Shown here in pieces: positions 30,778 to 31,451 of a DNA stretch of 31,451 nt; position 1 is the stretch's first letter; the number at the start of each line of letters is the position of its first letter. The DNA is from Candidatus Planktophila sp. (lineage in GTDB: Bacteria > Actinomycetota > Actinomycetes > Nanopelagicales > Nanopelagicaceae). Where the stretch lies: assembly GCA_024641555.1 (NCBI GenBank), contig JAHECV010000008.1, positions 13,683 to 45,133 of the forward strand. Reading direction: 5' to 3'. Under the pieces are notes generated by a model. It saw only the letters and a list, made by a program, of their open reading frames with translations. It was not told where the DNA came from and did no database searches. The translations under genes and the position numbers were made by a program.

Positions 30778-31451
30778 TTATCCGAAGAAGATCTCTGACT
30801 CCTTGTAACGCTCAATCGGAACAGTTTTGAGCTTCTCAGTCGCTGTCGCAAGCGGAACGCGGACAATATCTGTTCCGTGGAGAGCAACCATCTTGCCCCA
30901 ATCACCTTCAGATGCGGCGGTGATCGCCTGCAATCCAAAACGAGTAGCAAGTACGCGGTCGAAAGCGGTAGGTGTTCCACCACGTTGAATATGGCCAAGA
31001 ACTGATGTTCGAGCCTCTTTGCCGGTCTTGGATTCGATCTGCTTAGCGAGCCATTCACCAATTCCGGAAAGTTTTACGTGACCGAAAGCATCGAGCTCTG
31101 AATCTTTGGTGATCATGTCGCCATCTTGAGGAATCGCACCTTCGGCGATAACGATGATCGGTGCGTAGCTGCTCTTAAAGCGTGACTCTACCCATTCGCA
31201 GACTTTATCTACCGAGAATTTAACTTCTGGAATCAAAATACATGCTGCCCCGCCTGCGATACCTGAGTGAAGTGCGATCCAGCCAGCATGGCGGCCCATA
31301 ACTTCAACGATAAGTGCACGGTGATGTGATTCTGCAGTTGTGTGAAGGCGATCGATCGCTTCGACTGCGATGTTTACTGATGTATCAAAACCAAATGTGT
31401 AATCAGTGTTGTTGAGATCGTTATCGATCGTCTTTGGAACGCCGATTACTT
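30778..31451 (-). CDS. pfkA: 6-phosphofructokinase, N-terminal part beyond window
   Basis: The C-terminal 223 residues or so, open to the window edge. It phosphorylates fructose 6-phosphate in glycolysis. The visible start VIGVPKTIDNDL is the catalytic motif (base aspartate in TIDND), followed by GFDTSVNIAVEAIDRL, VEVMGRHAGWIAL with substrate-binding Met-Gly-Arg, a VIAEGA strand and SVLGHIQRGGTPTAFDR. The motif carries lysine (PKTIDND) where the E. coli ATP enzyme has glycine; in actinobacteria this lysine occurs in both ATP- and PPi-using forms. The deciding residue near position 104 lies outside the window, so the phosphate donor is open. Confidence 0.93.
   Translation of the reverse strand, partial: VIGVPKTIDNDLNNTDYTFGFDTSVNIAVEAIDRLHTTAESHHRALIVEVMGRHAGWIALHSGIAGGAACILIPEVKFSVDKVCEWVESRFKSSYAPIIVIAEGAIPQDGDMITKDSELDAFGHVKLSGIGEWLAKQIESKTGKEARTSVLGHIQRGGTPTAFDRVLATRFGLQAITAASEGDWGKMVALHGTDIVRVPLATATEKLKTVPIERYKESEIFFG

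Noticed and set aside
1..31451. tRNA genes, CRISPR arrays, insertion sequences or attachment sites
   Set aside because: No gap is large enough for most of these, no regular direct repeats with spacers are visible, and no transposase or integrase frame is present.

Overview
The window looks like a compact chromosome segment from a free-living actinobacterium of moderate GC. Actinobacterial signs are a LexA box of the TCGAAC-N4-GTTCGA type, a DnaE2 cassette, a class II (plant/mycobacterial type) DAHP synthase, a PASTA-domain Ser/Thr kinase, and many apparently leaderless promoters. Extreme packing, with convergent genes overlapping at their stop codons and many 4-base ATGA overlaps, plus carotenoid genes, fits the streamlined aquatic acI/Nanopelagicales group. 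That assignment is inference; no 16S rRNA or other marker lies here.

Layout: 1-4748 (minus) is a damage-inducible mutagenesis operon: a small DUF6504-like gene, dnaE2, then dinB (cut by the left edge), with a LexA box upstream at 4792-4807. 4861-7894 holds a DoxX membrane protein behind a promoter overlapped by a perfect inverted repeat, a terminator, a TauE/SafE exporter, an MFS transporter and a YbaK-type deacylase. 7891-11169 (minus) encodes a 1092-residue secreted mosaic protein, divergent from a TetR regulator. 11920-12981 (minus) is an arsenic pair: an aquaporin-family channel and a thioredoxin-type arsenate reductase.

13054-17994 (plus) is a carotenoid end-modification block: alpha/beta hydrolase, CrtA-like ketolase, CruF-like hydratase, family 2 glycosyltransferase and CrtD-like desaturase. 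It is separated from the backbone genes by the minus-strand pair metF and CDP-alcohol phosphatidyltransferase. At 19477-22953 the backbone operon crtE-crtI-crtB makes GGPP, phytoene and lycopene. Together the two blocks predict a hydrated, further desaturated, ketolated and glycosylated carotenoid. No lycopene cyclase, carotene dioxygenase or rhodopsin is in the window.

A TPP riboswitch (22957-23047) begins just after crtB and controls a PnuC-family transporter, probably for thiamine, and an overlapping P-loop kinase. Next come a four-PASTA protein kinase, endonuclease IV, a DMT-family exporter and threonine aldolase. On the minus strand at the right end are ogt, aroG and pfkA (cut by the right edge). 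The order metF / prenyl synthase / protein kinase / DAHP synthase recalls a mycobacterial chromosomal neighbourhood, here with carotenoid and thiamine genes in between. There is no gene-free stretch over 300 bases; the longest gap (4749-4939) holds the LexA box and the doxX promoter. I see no tRNA, rRNA, CRISPR array or insertion sequence.
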